From: Nicotiana tabacum
Lineage: Eukaryota; Streptophyta; Magnoliopsida; Solanales; Solanaceae
NCBI RefSeq assembly: GCF_000715075.1
Contig: NC_134096.1
Location: 118,728,698 to 118,792,697, forward strand
Direction of reading: 5' to 3'
DNA length: 64,000 bases
Shown here: positions 1-12,990 of the stretch, in pieces
Layout of the letters: each line of letters begins with the position of its first letter
Numbering within the stretch: the stretch's first letter is position 1
Position numbers and translations under genes: made by a program
The notes under the pieces: model-generated
Told to the model about the DNA's origin: nothing
The model's input: only the letters and a program-made list of their open reading frames with translations
Databases searched by the model: none

Positions 1-1651
1 GCAGTACGAGTTTTAAATGGATTCAACATGGCATGTAAAACCACCAAGGGAGAAATAACGTTACCGGTCAATACCATCAGAACCATACGGGAGACCAAGT
101 TTTATGTTATCGAAGGAGACATGAGGTATAATGCCCTTCTCGGAAGGCCATGGATCCACAACATGAGGGCAATTCCCTCAACTCTTTACCAAGTGTTAAA
201 ATTCCCAACTCTACGGGGAGGGGGGATTAAGACAATATACGGTAAACAACCGACCGCAAAAGAGATATTTGCAGTCGAAGAAGTGATTCCAATATCGATG
301 CTCGCAACATCGAAGGAGCCGAATTCGGGCGCAAACCAAGAGGCCAAATATCAGTCACCAATACCGGCCACGACCTAACCGTATAAGCAGAAGACTAATG
401 AAGACGATGATTACGGGGTTCCCCGATCATTTTTGATCCCCGATGACTCCGACGCAACCAAATCGACGGTCGAAGAGCTGGAACAAGTTATATTGATCGA
501 GCATATACCCGATTAGAAGGTATACCTGGGCACGTGGTTAACTCCCGAGCTTTGAAAAAAGCTTATTCAATTTCTTGTAGCTAACATAGATTGTTTCGCT
601 TGGTCCCATCTTGATATGACAGGGATCCCACCAGAGATAACCACTCACAAGCTAAGCTTGGACCCGGAAATCAATCTGGTCAAGTAGAAGAGGAGGCCCC
701 AGTCCGAGGTCAAACATTCTTTCATCAAGGACGAAGTATCTAAACTCCTTAAAATAGGGTATATTCGGGAGATTAAATACCCGGATTGATTAGCAAACGT
801 AGTGGTAGTCCCTAAAAAAGGGAATAAACTAAGAATGTGTGTAGATTACAAAGATTTGAATAAGGCATGCCCCAAAGACTCTTTTCCTTTGCCCAACATC
901 GACCGTATGATCGATGTCATGACCGGCCACGAGATCCTCAGTTTTTTTGACGCTTATTCCGGGTACAACCAAATACGGATGGACCCGGGTGATCAGGAAA
1001 AAACCTCCTTCATCACTAAATACGACATATACTGCTATAACGTGATGCCATTCGGATTAAAAAACGTCGGTGCCACCTATCAACGCTTAGTAAACCGGCT
1101 GTTTGAGGAAAAATAGGAAAATCAATGGAGGTTTACATTGACGATATGTTGGTAAAGTCCCTGCGAGTAGAGCACCATTTAAAACATTTGCAGGAAACCT
1201 TCAGCATATTGAAGGAGTACAATATGAAGCTGAACCCGAAAAAATACGCGTTCGGAATCGGAACAGGTAAATTTCTCGGGTTCATGGTATCCAACTGAGG
1301 AATCAAGATAAACCCCGACAAGATTAAATCCATCGAAGATATCACGGTCGTGGACAACGTAAAGGACGTGCAAAGGCTAATCGGGCGCATAGCTGCCCTA
1401 GGGCAATTTATTTCGAGGTCATCCTACAAAAGACACCGATTCTTCACACTACTAAAAAAGAAGAACAACTTTTCATGGACTCTGAAATGCCAATGAGCTT
1501 TGGAGGAGCTAAAGAAGTACTTATCGAACCCGTCACTGCTTCACATACCAAAGACAGACGAACGATTGTACTTGTACTTGGCGGTCTAGGAGATAGCGGT
1601 AAGTGGAGTCCAATTTCGGGAAGAGCAAGGTACGCAATTTCTAATTTATTA

Positions 1652-1900
1652 CTCCCTCCATTCCAATTTATGTGGACCTGTTTGTCTGGGCACAGAGTTT
1701 AAAAAAAAATAAAGACTTTTAGATTTTGTGGTCCTAAACAATTCAAAAAGGGGCCCACAGTATTTGTGTTGTTATAAAAGTTTCTCATTAAGGGTAGAAT
1801 TGTAAGTTTAAGCAAAATTATTTCCAAATTTAGAAAGGGGTCATTCTTTTTGGAACGGATCAAAAAGGAAATAGGTTCATATAAACTGGAACGGAGGTAG
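1652..1900. mobile_element. Stowaway MITE (Tc1/mariner type)
   Basis: Terminal inverted repeats begin CTCCCTCCATTCCAATTTAT on the left and, on the opposite strand at the right end, CTACCTCCGTTCCAGTTTAT. This is the classic Stowaway terminus. It is flanked by TA at 1650-1651 and 1901-1902. The related Tat2 copy (around 58395-58410) runs through the same place without the insert, which supports the boundaries. Length is 249 bp with no coding capacity. Confidence 0.92.
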
Positions 1901-2705
1901 TATGTTAGTAGGACCTTAGGTGTGGCAGAAACTAGATACCCTCACCTAGAAAAACTGGTGCTCGCCATGCTAAGCGCCTCTAGGTAGCTAAAACCATACT
2001 TCCAGTGTCACCCCATATGTGTCGTAACTACTTACCCGTTAAGGAATGTTATGCATAAGCCCAAACTCTCGGGCCGATTGGACAAATGGGCCGTGGAAGT
2101 AAACAGTTACGATATTGAGTACTGACCTCGGACAACCATTAATTCCCAAATTTTGGCAGAATTCGGGGCCGACTTTACGCCGGCCCTAATACCCGAGATC
2201 CAAAGAGAGTTATTGATTAACTCAGGGACTTCCTCGGGAATCTGGACCCTCTTTACAGATGGAGCCTCGAACGCAAAAGGGTCCGAACTTGGCATCGTAC
2301 TAAAGTCACCAGCAGGTAATATAATCAGGCTATCTATTAAGATTGTGAAATTGACTAACAACGAGGCCGAATATAAGGCCATGATCACAGGCCTTGAATT
2401 AGCCAAAAGCTTGGGGGCAGAGGTGATCGAAGCCAAGTGCGACTCACTCCTTGTGGTAAACTAAGTTAATGGGACATTCGAGGTCAGGGAAGAACGAATG
2501 CAGAGATACTTGGACAAGTTACATGTAACATTACATCGGTTCAAAAAATGGACTTTTCAACATGTTTCTTGGGATCAAAACAGCGAGGCCGTTGCCCCCT
2601 CTAACTTGGGATCGTCGGTCGAAGACAGCGAGATCAACTCGGGAGAAGTTGTACAACTTATGAGATCGGTGGTGGAAGACGGCCACGCCGAGATCAACTC
2701 AACAA

Positions 2706-3429
2706 TAGGGGTGTTCATGGTTCGGTTTGGGTTGATTTTTCCCTAAAAAGAAACCAAACCAAGTAAGTCATTTTTTCAAATATTGGAACCAAACCAAACC
2801 AATTAAGTCGGTTTTTTATCGATTCGGTTTTTGTCGGTTTTTTGATTTTTTCGGTTATTTATCGATTTTTTCTTAAATATGAGACACACTACCAAACGCA
2901 TATTCGGGCGACCACATTTTCAACGTAACACTATCAAATCAATTGCTCTTTGTGAAATCCATCATTTACCAAGATATATTGATGATAATTGAATCAAATA
3001 GTGATGAATAATTGAAGTACTCCATTAAAAATCGATTATTTTTAACATGAAATAAATTCTTGTACTTAGCAAAAAAAAACTACCAATCAAACTAAAATGT
3101 AAAGGCAAGGAATTAGATTAATATAATAGTAAAGAACTAGACTAAAAATATAAATGACTAATATGTATCATAAAATTTTAGAAACTTTATATAAAACACA
3201 CATACACACACACACTAAAACGTATGTGTAATAATAAATTTAAATAGCTACTTTTATAGTCGGTTTGGTTCGGTTATTTTTTGATTAAAACCAAAACCAA
3301 ACCAAATTTGATCGATTTTTAAAATTCAAAACCAAAACCAAACCAAACCTAAAAAGTAGCGGTTGTTTTGATCGGTTTGGTTTGATTTTTTGTTTGGATC
3401 GATTTTTTGGGTTTTTATGAGCACCCCTA
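2706..3429. mobile_element. Non-autonomous hAT element, 724 bp
   Basis: The ends read TAGGGGTGTTCAT on the left and TAGGGGTGCTCAT on the reverse of the right end, followed by AT-rich subterminal copies of CGGTTTGGTT. The 8-bp flanks are CTCAACAA (2698-2705) and CTCATCGA (3430-3437). The uninterrupted Tat2 site reads CTCAACGA, so each flank differs from it by one base. This is a hAT-type 8-bp duplication. No transposase is present. It separates the aRNase H from the integrase of Tat1. Confidence 0.9.
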
Positions 3430-4688
3430 CTCATCGAGCCTAACTTGGGACTGGAGGAATAAGTACGTGGAATATCTCAGGACCGAAAAACTGCCCTTAG
3501 ACTCAAAAGAATCGAGAGCCCTACGTACGAAGGCAACCCAATTTAGTTTGTCCGAGGATGCAACCTTAGTCAGAAGAACGCTCGATGGACCGATCGCGAT
3601 ATGTTTGGGACCAGAGGATATCGAATACATTTTGAGGGAAATCCACGAAGGTAACTGTGGGAATCATTCGGGCACCGAATCAGTGGTTCAAAAAATAATC
3701 AGAGCTGATTACTACTGGATCGACATGGAAAAAGACGGAAAAGAGTTCGTTCGAAAATGCGATGGATGCCAAAGGCATGCTCTAATGATTCATCGAGAAG
3801 GAGAGCCGCTACATTCAGTCTTATCACCATGGCCGTTCATGAAATGAGGGATGGACATCGTTGGCCACCTTCCACGGGCACCCGATAAGGCTCAATTTAT
3901 TTTATTTATGACTGACTATTTTTATAAATGGGTGGAAGCACATGAATATGAGAAGTTCAGAGAAAAAGAAGTCATCAATTATATCTGGGACCACATCATA
4001 TGTCGGTTTGGAATACCGGCCAAGATCGTGTGCGACAACGGGAAATAATTTATAGGCAGCAATGTAAGCAAGTTTCTCGAAGACCATAAAATCAAAAGGA
4101 TCTTATCCACTCCTTACCACCCTAGTGGGAACGGACAAGCAGAATGCACCAATAAAACTATAGTCCAAAACCTCAAAAAAAGGTTGACTGACGCCAAAGG
4201 AAGATGGAAGGAGATACTGCCCGAGGTCCTATGGGTATACCGTACAATCTCGAAATCCAGTAGCGGGGCCACCCCGTTTTCTTTGGTCTATGGCACGAAG
4301 CCTTAATACCGGTTGAGGTCGGAGAACCGATCATCAGATTCTGATATGCAGTAAAGGAATCGAACGACGAGGCTATGAGTACGAGCTTGGAGCTATTAGA
4401 TGAAAGGCGCGAGGCCGCCCTTGTCTGGTTGGCCGCCCACAAACAGCAGATTGAGAGATATTATAATCGAAGGGCCAACCTTCGATACTTCAATACCAGG
4501 GAGTAGGTGCTAAGAAAAGTTACACTGAACACCCGAAATCCGAACGAAGGAAAATTGGGGCCAAACTGGGAATGATCATACCAAATAATTGAGATCACTG
4601 GAAAAGGATCCTACAAGCTCGGAAGAATAAACGGCGAGCAATTTTCGAGCAACTGGAATATAACTCACTTAAAGCGATATTACTGCTA

Positions 4689-5274
4689 AGGTACGTCACC
4701 GTTCTTTCTTTTATTTTACATTTCAAACTAACACTTGCAGGTGACCAACAAGGGATGATACGAGATCCTAGGTCTAAAAGCATGTATTGTACTCTTTTTC
4801 CCTTGAACCGGCTTTGTCCCAAATGGGTTTTCTGGCAAGGTTTTTAATGAGGCAACAAGTAAATTGTGCTAACTTAGATTGAAGGATGACTACAAACCAG
4901 TGACAATAATCACAACAACATTCGAGGCCACTCTTCAGTAATCCCCGAACACTGGGGGCAATACTATCGGATATCAACTTTAACAAGGAAAGAAACTTTG
5001 TGATTGAAGGGTCTCGATCAATATGATTTATTGTAAGGACTAAACGGTCAAATAAACCATGCCCACACAGACCGCTCGACCCCTGGAACAAAACATGTAT
5101 ACATGTATAACTATTGTGCACAAGAATAAAAAAGAAGATTCTTCCTTGCACATAAACATATTGTCCTTTAAAACATTTCTTACATCTTTCAAAAAATTTC
5201 CTACAGCTATCGAGCCAAAGGGCCACCTTAATCTGAGATCAAACATACACTCTCACTCGGGGACTGCCACTTAG
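4689..5274 (+). other. Tat1 noncoding region after pol, with a conserved motif
   Basis: No open reading frame here is supported. Positions 4805-4858 hold a block with a short inverted repeat around CCCAAATGGG followed by CAAGGTTTTTAATGAGGCA. The same block survives on the minus strand of Tat2 (56160-56225), so it is a conserved feature of the element rather than random sequence. A second conserved stretch (CACTGGGGG near 4950) also recurs in Tat2 near 56065. Confidence 0.6.
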
Positions 5275-6180
5275 GCATCGCCTGAATTAAAAGGCTAAGG
5301 CCATTCCGAGTTAATAACACTCGAGGGCAAGAAGCTTATTTGGTATTGCCCGAATTAAAAGGCTAAGGTCGTTCCAAGTTAATAACACTCGAGGGAAAGA
5401 AGCTTATTTGGCATTGCCCGAATTAAAAGGCTAAGGCCAATCCAAGTTAATAACACTCGAGAGCAAGAAACTTATTTGGCATTGCTCGAATTAAAAGGCC
5501 AAGGCCGTTCCGAGTTCATAACACTCGAGGGCAAGAAGCTTATTTGGCATTGCCCCAATTAAAAGGCTAAGGTCGTTTCGAGTTAGTAATACTCGAGGGC
5601 AAGAAGCTTATTTGGCATCGCCCGAATTAAAAAGGCTAAGGTAGTTCCGAGTTAATAACACTCGAGGGCATGGAGCTTATTTGGCGTTGCCCGAATTAAA
5701 AGGCTAAGACCGTTCCGAGTTAATAACACTCGAGGGAATGAAGCTTATTTGGCGTTGCCCGAATTAAAAGGCTAAGGCCGTTCCAAGTTAATAACACTCG
5801 AGGGCATGAAGCTTATTTGGCGTTGCCCGAATTAAAAGGCCAAGGCCATTCCGGGTTAATAGCACTCGAGGGCATAAATCATATTTGGCGTTGCCCGAAT
5901 TAAAAGGCTAAGGCCGTTCCAAGTTAATAACACTCGAGGGCAAGAAGCTTATTTGGCATTGCCCGAATTAAAAGGCTAAGGCCGTTCCGAGTTAATAACA
6001 CTCGAGGGCAAGAAGCTTATTTGTCATCGCTAGAATTAAAAAGCTAAGGCCGTTTCGGGTTAACGAAACTCGAGGGCACAAAACTTATTTGGCATTGCCT
6101 GAATTAAAAGGTTAAGGCCATTTCTGGTTTAAAAACACCCGAGGACATGAAGCTTATTTGGCATTGCCCAAACTAAAAAG
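5275..6180. repeat. 68-bp tandem repeat array, about 13 copies
   Basis: Head-to-tail copies of a roughly 68-bp unit are recognised by CGAATTAAAAGGCTAAGGCC, AATAACACTCGAGGGCA and AGCTTATTTGGCATTGCC. Copies differ by a few bases and become more divergent at the right end (about 6060-6180). The array lies between pol and the antisense gene of Tat1. Tat2 has no comparable array in the matching place (about 55500-55800), so it expanded in this copy or its sublineage. There are no spacers between units, so it is a simple satellite-like array. Confidence 0.95.
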
Positions 6181-6594
6181 TCTACGGCCATATTAACACG
6201 GCTCGGAGACGTCCGAGAAACAAGGCCTTCAAAATTTCTTTTTATAACCGGTTCTAAAGGCTACCCTTGGTAAACCATAAACCTAAACTATTTTGGGGAA
6301 AAGTTTCGGTAACACCGAATCCCTCCGATTCCTAAACACAAAATAATGTTAAAGGCAAGGTTTATTCGAACCTTAGATCACAACCTAGTTATTTCATGCT
6401 AAGACATATCGACCTTTGCGAATACAAATAAAAAAGCAAAGGAAAAATTCAAAATTCAAAAGCTGTAAAAGGGAAAAGACTTAGATATATCAAAATTTCT
6501 TTACAAGGGATAAATAACCCCGATACATATTTTTACAAAGGTCGAACGACCTCGACAAAAAGATAGTACAAAAAGCAAAAAGATCCTAAATGGC
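6181..6594 (+). other. Tat1 noncoding spacer
   Basis: There is no gene here. The sequence aligns with both sides of the A/B insertion point in Tat2 (22100-22249 and 55426-55530 on the reverse strand), and the block around CCGAAACTTTTCCCC near 6300 is the intact version of the site where elements A and B inserted in Tat2. It doubles as the 3' flank of the antisense gene. Confidence 0.6.
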
Positions 6595-9213
6595 CTAATC
6601 TTCATCGGGGGCTACGTCGTCACCTACGAGGTCTTTGCCACCATCAGACTCACCCGACTTTTCGGACCCCTCAGAATCTTTCTCAGGATAAGCCAGCTTC
6701 ATGGCCTTGGCTTCGTATATCTTGGAATTTTTGATTTCATCAAATACGTCAAAATTCTGAGCATGGACTCCCTCGAGGGCCTCCCTTTGGGATTGCCACC
6801 TCGCATGTTTCACCATGTTTCTCGCTTGGTCCTGAATCACTTTTGTATTAGCTTTATGTTGGTCCACCTTATCATCGGCCTCGGCCCTGACCACGACAAC
6901 CTCTAACTTGGACGACTCAAGCTCTTTAGCAGATTCTCCTGACTGGAGATAACCGAGTTCAACTGAGATTGAAGACCATCGATCATTTTTGTGTGCACCA
7001 AGTTTTTCTCCCTTTCAACCCAAATCTGAACCTCAGCCGAAGCCAACTGAGCTCGGATAGTGTCCTTCTCCGAGGCTAGGCGATCCATGTTCTTCTTCTA
7101 TTCTTCGGCCTCAGCTTTGACCGTATCCACCTCCCCCCGAAGCTGCTCGATCTGGTCAAGCCTCTTTTGAACCTGCGGGTTTGGATCGTCAGCTATTGTG
7201 TCTGACTCATCATGACTAACTTCAAAAACTCTTCTTACCTGCTCGACCAAGTCGGCTTGCTCCTTCCGAGCTGCATCTAGCTCAGCCTGGGATTTCTCAC
7301 TAAGAAGCTTGTAAGCATCCTTCTTAATACCGAGGCCTCGTGATGAAGTACCGAGGCCTGCATACAGAAAGGAAAATGTTATGATTATTTAATAAAAAAA
7401 AATGTTACCGAAGCCTGCAAGTACTTAATAAAGGGATATTCAAAGTTACCCGATTCAACGCCTGTTGAGCTTCGTTGAACAGGCAGGGTGCATCCACACC
7501 GTTCATCTTAGCTTGATCATCCTCGGTCACCAGGCACCGAAGATAGCTGGCCATCCCTATGGGGGCGGAAAGGACCCGGGCATCCTCAGGAAGGGAAAAG
7601 ACAACAATGCGTTTTCGATCGGGATATGCACTCGGGGCAGGGAATCGATCGATCAATTTTGGCCTCGAGGAAGGCCCGCTTGCTTCAGAGGGTGAGCTCT
7701 TCCTCGGTATCTCTAGATCGCCAAATCCAATGGCATCCTCTACGGCCGTCGAATCCACGCCATCGAAGAAACGACGAAAATGGTCATTTGATCTATGGGC
7801 TCCCTCAATGGGGCGTTCTTTTGTTGCTTGGTCCTCGTTAAACATTGACTCTGTGAACGAGGGCGACTCAGCAATCTCTATCGGACCTCCTGCTTCCTGT
7901 GAGTCTTTGCCCGCATCTCGGGAAACCTCAACTCTTTCCTCCACCTCGGCCTCCCCGACATGATGAAATTTGGAGACCCCTTGACCTTCGAGCTGCAGCA
8001 TACTTTTCACGAGATCAAAGGCTTCTCCTTCCTCCTCGGACTCATCTCTCAATCGATAAGGTGAGTCCGGGGATAATACTCGGCCACTGGCATTTCCCTT
8101 GGGCTTACGCGCCAATCTTTTTCTCGGCCTTTTCTTCTTAGAGCCCGGAGAACTCAGATCCTTTTTCCTTTTCTTTCTTTGTCCTGCTTTGGAGCAGGAG
8201 CCTCGGTGTAAATATCATCATCAGGGAATGGAGGCCTCATTTCGACATCATTTGATAAACCTGCAAAGGGAAAGTACATCAATTCAGAAATCAACGACGT
8301 AAAAAGTAAGGCTGAATATAGTAATATCTCACCATGATAACGGGCCTCCCATTTACCCTTCGAGATATCACTCCATGAGCGATCGGAATAAGATCTCTGT
8401 GTTACGATACCCTCGACCCACTCCTTGAGTCGAGGAACCGCATCCGTCATCTAGGCAACAACTGCATCATCACAAAATATCAATAAAAAGGGAGGAAAAA
8501 GAAAAGCAATAAAAGAAATCTTAAGGGAAAATTTATACTTACCTTTTATGATCCATTTATCAGGAAATGGCATATCCGCGGCCGGGATTAAGTCCGAGGT
8601 CCTAACCAGCCTCGGTCCCGATCCTCGTCGATACTCGAGAAGGAGGCCTTAGTGGCTCGACGTGCGAGCTTGATTAATCCCCCTCGGTAGGGTCGAGGTC
8701 TATACATGCGCATAAGGTGGTCGATGGTATAAGGACACCCCTCGAGCTTGCTCACGAAGAAACGAAGCAGAATCACAATCCTCCAAATGAAGTATGAATC
8801 TGCCCGAGAGTCACCTCAAACATATTGCAAAAGGCTATGATAACTGGATCTAAAGGACCCAGCATGAAAGGGTAAGTGTAAAAACTTAAAAATCCCTCCA
8901 TGTGGGTGACGATCGATTCCTCGGGGGTAGGGACCACTACAAGCTTATCGACCCAGTTACAGTCCTTCTTGACCTTATTAAGGACACTGGCAGTAATTGT
9001 ACATATGTACCTTGAGACCGACTCGCACCAGCCCGATACCGAGGAGGTTTTCTTGATCTTGAAGTCGGCGCCGGTTAGGCACCCCTCAGGGACATACGAC
9101 TTTAGAGGGGGTTCCGGTATTGGTTCCTCAGTAACAGTAGGCGAAACATTTTCAGATGGTTTCGAGGAAGAGGGGGTTTCTTCTTGAGGATCTGATTTTG
9201 AAGTCTTTGCCAT
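6595..9213 (-). pseudogene. Antisense intron-containing gene of Tat1 (PF04195-like N-part, coiled-coil C-part)
   Basis: The start is ATG at 9213 (MAKTSKSD). Inferred exons are 9213-8543, 8461-8333, 8260-7450 and 7357-6595, each joined by GT-AG boundaries such as AAAAG|GTAAGT and TTTGCAG|GT. The N-terminal half (CNWVDKLVVV, GQIH..F, RFFVSKLEG, LIKLARRA) resembles the family annotated as putative gypsy-type transposon protein (PF04195), from memory. The middle is acidic and low in complexity. The last exon is a long Glu/Lys/Gln-rich coiled coil ending in an acidic tail (VGDDVAPDED). A frameshift near 8775 and stops near 8157 and in exon 4 break it. It reads opposite to pol. The Tat2 copy has the same exon pattern. 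Function is unknown. Confidence 0.75.
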
Positions 9214-9722
9214 TTCTTATAAACAGTGGAGAAAAGTAAGTGTTGGTAAAATAGAAGGCGAGCTTAGCAGATAACTTATGTAAATTTTCAATGAACTAGA
9301 AGAGAAGAAGTTTTGAGGCTAAGCTAGAAAACCAGAAGATGAAGGTGATAAAACTTTCTTAAAACACAAGAGAAGAGTTTGAATGTAATAGTTCTAATGA
9401 ATGGATTAATGGATATTTATAGTTTTCTCAAATGGCGATTCACATCCCGAAGTGGCTGACCATTAACTGACACACATTTAGTGCCTTGGAGACTGGCCGA
9501 CGGGATATTTCAACTATTCTTGTCAGTTAGGTCATGAATTCGTCGTCATGATTTATCGGAATGGGAATCGAAAGCTCGTATCATTTCTCATCAATTACTC
9601 TTCAAAAAACAAATGGATTTTGACGTCATATTTTTGTCACTTGCGTCATGATATATCGAAGTGAGAATCTGAGGCTCATGTCGTTCCTCATCATCTACTC
9701 TCCGAAGAATGAGGAGACTTTC
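9214..9722 (+). other. Tat1 sequence between antisense gene and 3' LTR
   Basis: No coding sequence is visible. For the antisense gene this is the upstream side and should hold its promoter. A TATAAAT-like string can be read on the minus strand near 9410-9420. The purine-rich run AATGAGGAGACTTTC directly before 9723 is a plausible polypurine tract for plus-strand priming. Confidence 0.5.
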
Positions 9723-10404
9723 TGTATATGGGTAATACTGAACTCGATATTCGATCGAGCTTCTGAATTCCCTGATTAGGCCAGGGTCGAAATATCTGTG
9801 ATCGGGTGAAGTCGAGCTCGAAGATCGATATGATGTCTAACACCATCGGCCAAGATCGGCACATAGTGATTATGATCGAACCCAAAGCATTGTTAAAGTA
9901 AGCCATCGAAACCATCAGATTTGCCCTCGAGTTTACCAACGGCCTCGAAGAAAGCTTTGCCAACTCATCCGACAGGGGTTCATAATTCTCGCCATTAACC
10001 AGTCATAATGACAGAAATCATGAAACAACTCAAAAAGGGAACTAACAATCAACAAATCAAGGATTTTTGCCTTTTATAGAACAATAAAATAAACCCTTAA
10101 AAGGTAGATCTTCCCTAATATATAAAGGGGACTTGACAATTCATGAGGAACATGATAACATATACTGATAAGCAATATATTCTTCAAGTTCTTACTCTTT
10201 GATATTTTTCTGTCAATAAAAGTGTATTCAACTCAAGGGTGGCCTGCATTCTTAAGCTGAAATCATCCAATTCCTGTGGTTTGCAGTTATTTTATCGCTA
10301 TTTATTTTAATTGTAATCTAATTTATCATTTTGTATCAAGTTAATCCACATGTCCTTATAACCACTAACAAATTCAATTGTTATCCGATTTGAGGGTTAT
10401 CACA
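9723..10404 (+). repeat. 3' LTR of Tat1
   Basis: It starts TGTATATGGG after a purine tract and ends GGGTTATCACA. The same unit occurs reversed at 18238-18869 (Tat2), which begins TGTGTTTACCC and ends GTATACA. Length is 682 bp against 632 bp in Tat2. Sequence beyond 10404 has no counterpart in Tat2. Confidence 0.85.
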
Positions 10405-11419
10405 TTCCTTAAACCAACATTCCATGTGAATTTTTAGCATGCAAACAAACGCTAAACATTAATTTGCGGGCCTTTGATTTTTGTTAGACACGTAAAAATT
10501 CTTTTTTACATCGTAAGACCTAAAACTTAGGTTGTAACATGTTGAATTGCTTGACTATTTTTTCTTTATTTAGTTGTTTGACCATTTAATTTAAAAAGCA
10601 ATTGGAGAAGGTTCCTTTTTATTTGCTTAATTGTATTTTCAACATTAATTTACAATGTTCCCAACACTCGACGGATCTTGGTTTATGTAAAGCGGCCGAG
10701 AGAAGTCAAAGTAACAAGCAGTATAGCCTGTCGATTATTTCTTCAACTCTCCGTTTGATATGCCACAGTAATTTGGTACAACTCACACAAAATGTCAAAA
10801 ATAGCGGTCACTAATTAACTTCTAGGAGCCTTTAACTTATAAAATGCATTGGACCATGGACAGACTTGAAAATTCTATGCGTAGCTTGTTTGTTCCACCT
10901 TTTGCAATCTCTCTCCCCCCCCCCCCCCCGGGGGGGGGGGACATGTTTTGAATAAGTCTATAATATGTTTTCAAAAACTAAAACTGAATTACTCATTTAA
11001 GGAATATACAAAATTCTATGAGTATCACTAGTTAACGGATTATTCAGTACAAGCATTTGAATGGGTATGCAAAACCCTTAAAGGACAGATAATAATAAGA
11101 ACGCGAATAAGGAAAAAATTAAATAAAAGAACTGATTAGTAGGAACTGGGAAATTTGGGAATTAGACAGAAGGGGGGGTAACAAAGAATTGTAAGAAAAA
11201 AGAAAGGAACAAGCTATTACAACTTACAAGATTTTATTATATATAAAGAAAGAAAAAAATGTTTAAAAAGAAACTTTAATACTTCACCTAACAACTAAAT
11301 AATACAAAAAAGGAAAATTACAACTGAGATTCTTCCTCTTATACTGTTACAAAATCATAAGAACATAGTAGTTGAATAGTAGTCGAAAGTTTAAGGCTGT
11401 GAAACAGAGTAGGAGAAAT
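10405..11419. other. Intergenic DNA downstream of the ROP gene
   Basis: This is AT-rich with no supported gene. It holds a pure C run followed by a pure G run (10915-10940). The 3' part should include the ROP 3' UTR. A possible polyadenylation signal on the minus strand (AATAAAAT) lies at about 11230, roughly 190 bases past the stop codon. Confidence 0.5.
10915..10940. repeat. C15-G11 palindromic homopolymer
   Basis: Fifteen C residues are followed directly by eleven G residues, preceded by a short CT run. The block is self-complementary and could fold into a perfect GC hairpin or form G-quadruplexes on either strand. It could also be an assembly or sequencing artefact. Confidence 0.9.

Positions 11420-12990
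<1,571 letters not shown>

Larger units (their letters stand above)
1..4688 (+). pseudogene. Degenerate Tat pol: protease, RT, RNase H, aRNase H, integrase
   Basis: Domain order is as follows. Protease C-part, near 28-378, has the NALLGRPWIH motif. A linker with in-frame stops covers about 379-800. RT covers about 720-1300, with MCVDYKDLNKACPKD, MPFGLKN and, after a frameshift near 1116, YIDDML (YxDD-type active site). The connection/RNase H runs to about 2130. The archaeal-type RNase H at 2153-2464 shows LFTDGASN, TNNEAEY and EAKCDS, each with an acidic catalytic residue. Integrase at 3430-4300 shows an HHCC finger (EIHEGNCGNH, CDGCQRHA) and core residues in MDIVG, VCDNGK and GNGQAE. The coding frame is broken by many stops, by a Stowaway MITE in the RNase H region and by a hAT MITE between aRNase H and integrase. 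The tail to 4688 matches the Tat2 integrase C-terminus (NITHLKRYYC) but is full of stops. It cannot encode a working polyprotein. Confidence 0.9.
1..10404 (+). mobile_element. Tat-lineage Ty3/gypsy LTR retrotransposon (Tat1), 3' portion
   Basis: The window opens inside the protease part of a gypsy polyprotein and runs through RT, RNase H, archaeal-type RNase H and integrase, then a long noncoding tail, an antisense gene and a 3' LTR ending in CACA. The two RNase H domains and the antisense gene downstream of pol are known hallmarks of the plant Tat/Ogre group. Many stops and frameshifts show it is dead. The 5' LTR and gag lie outside the window. It aligns by eye with Tat2 (18238-63029, opposite strand) along pol, the noncoding tail, the antisense gene and the LTR, which makes Tat2 a useful pre-insertion reference for the MITEs inside Tat1. 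Confidence 0.9.

Noticed and set aside
4774..5246. 150-codon minus-strand open frame after Tat1 pol
   Set aside because: It covers the conserved noncoding block. The Tat2 counterpart does not keep it open and it has no recognisable domain.
5275..6180. Regular repeats resembling a CRISPR array
   Set aside because: Units are contiguous with no unique spacers, and the context is a plant retrotransposon. It is a tandem repeat.
7465..7963. Plus-strand open frames of 76-134 codons
   Set aside because: They are antisense shadows of exon 3 of the Tat1 antisense gene, which matches Tat2 in the minus-strand reading.
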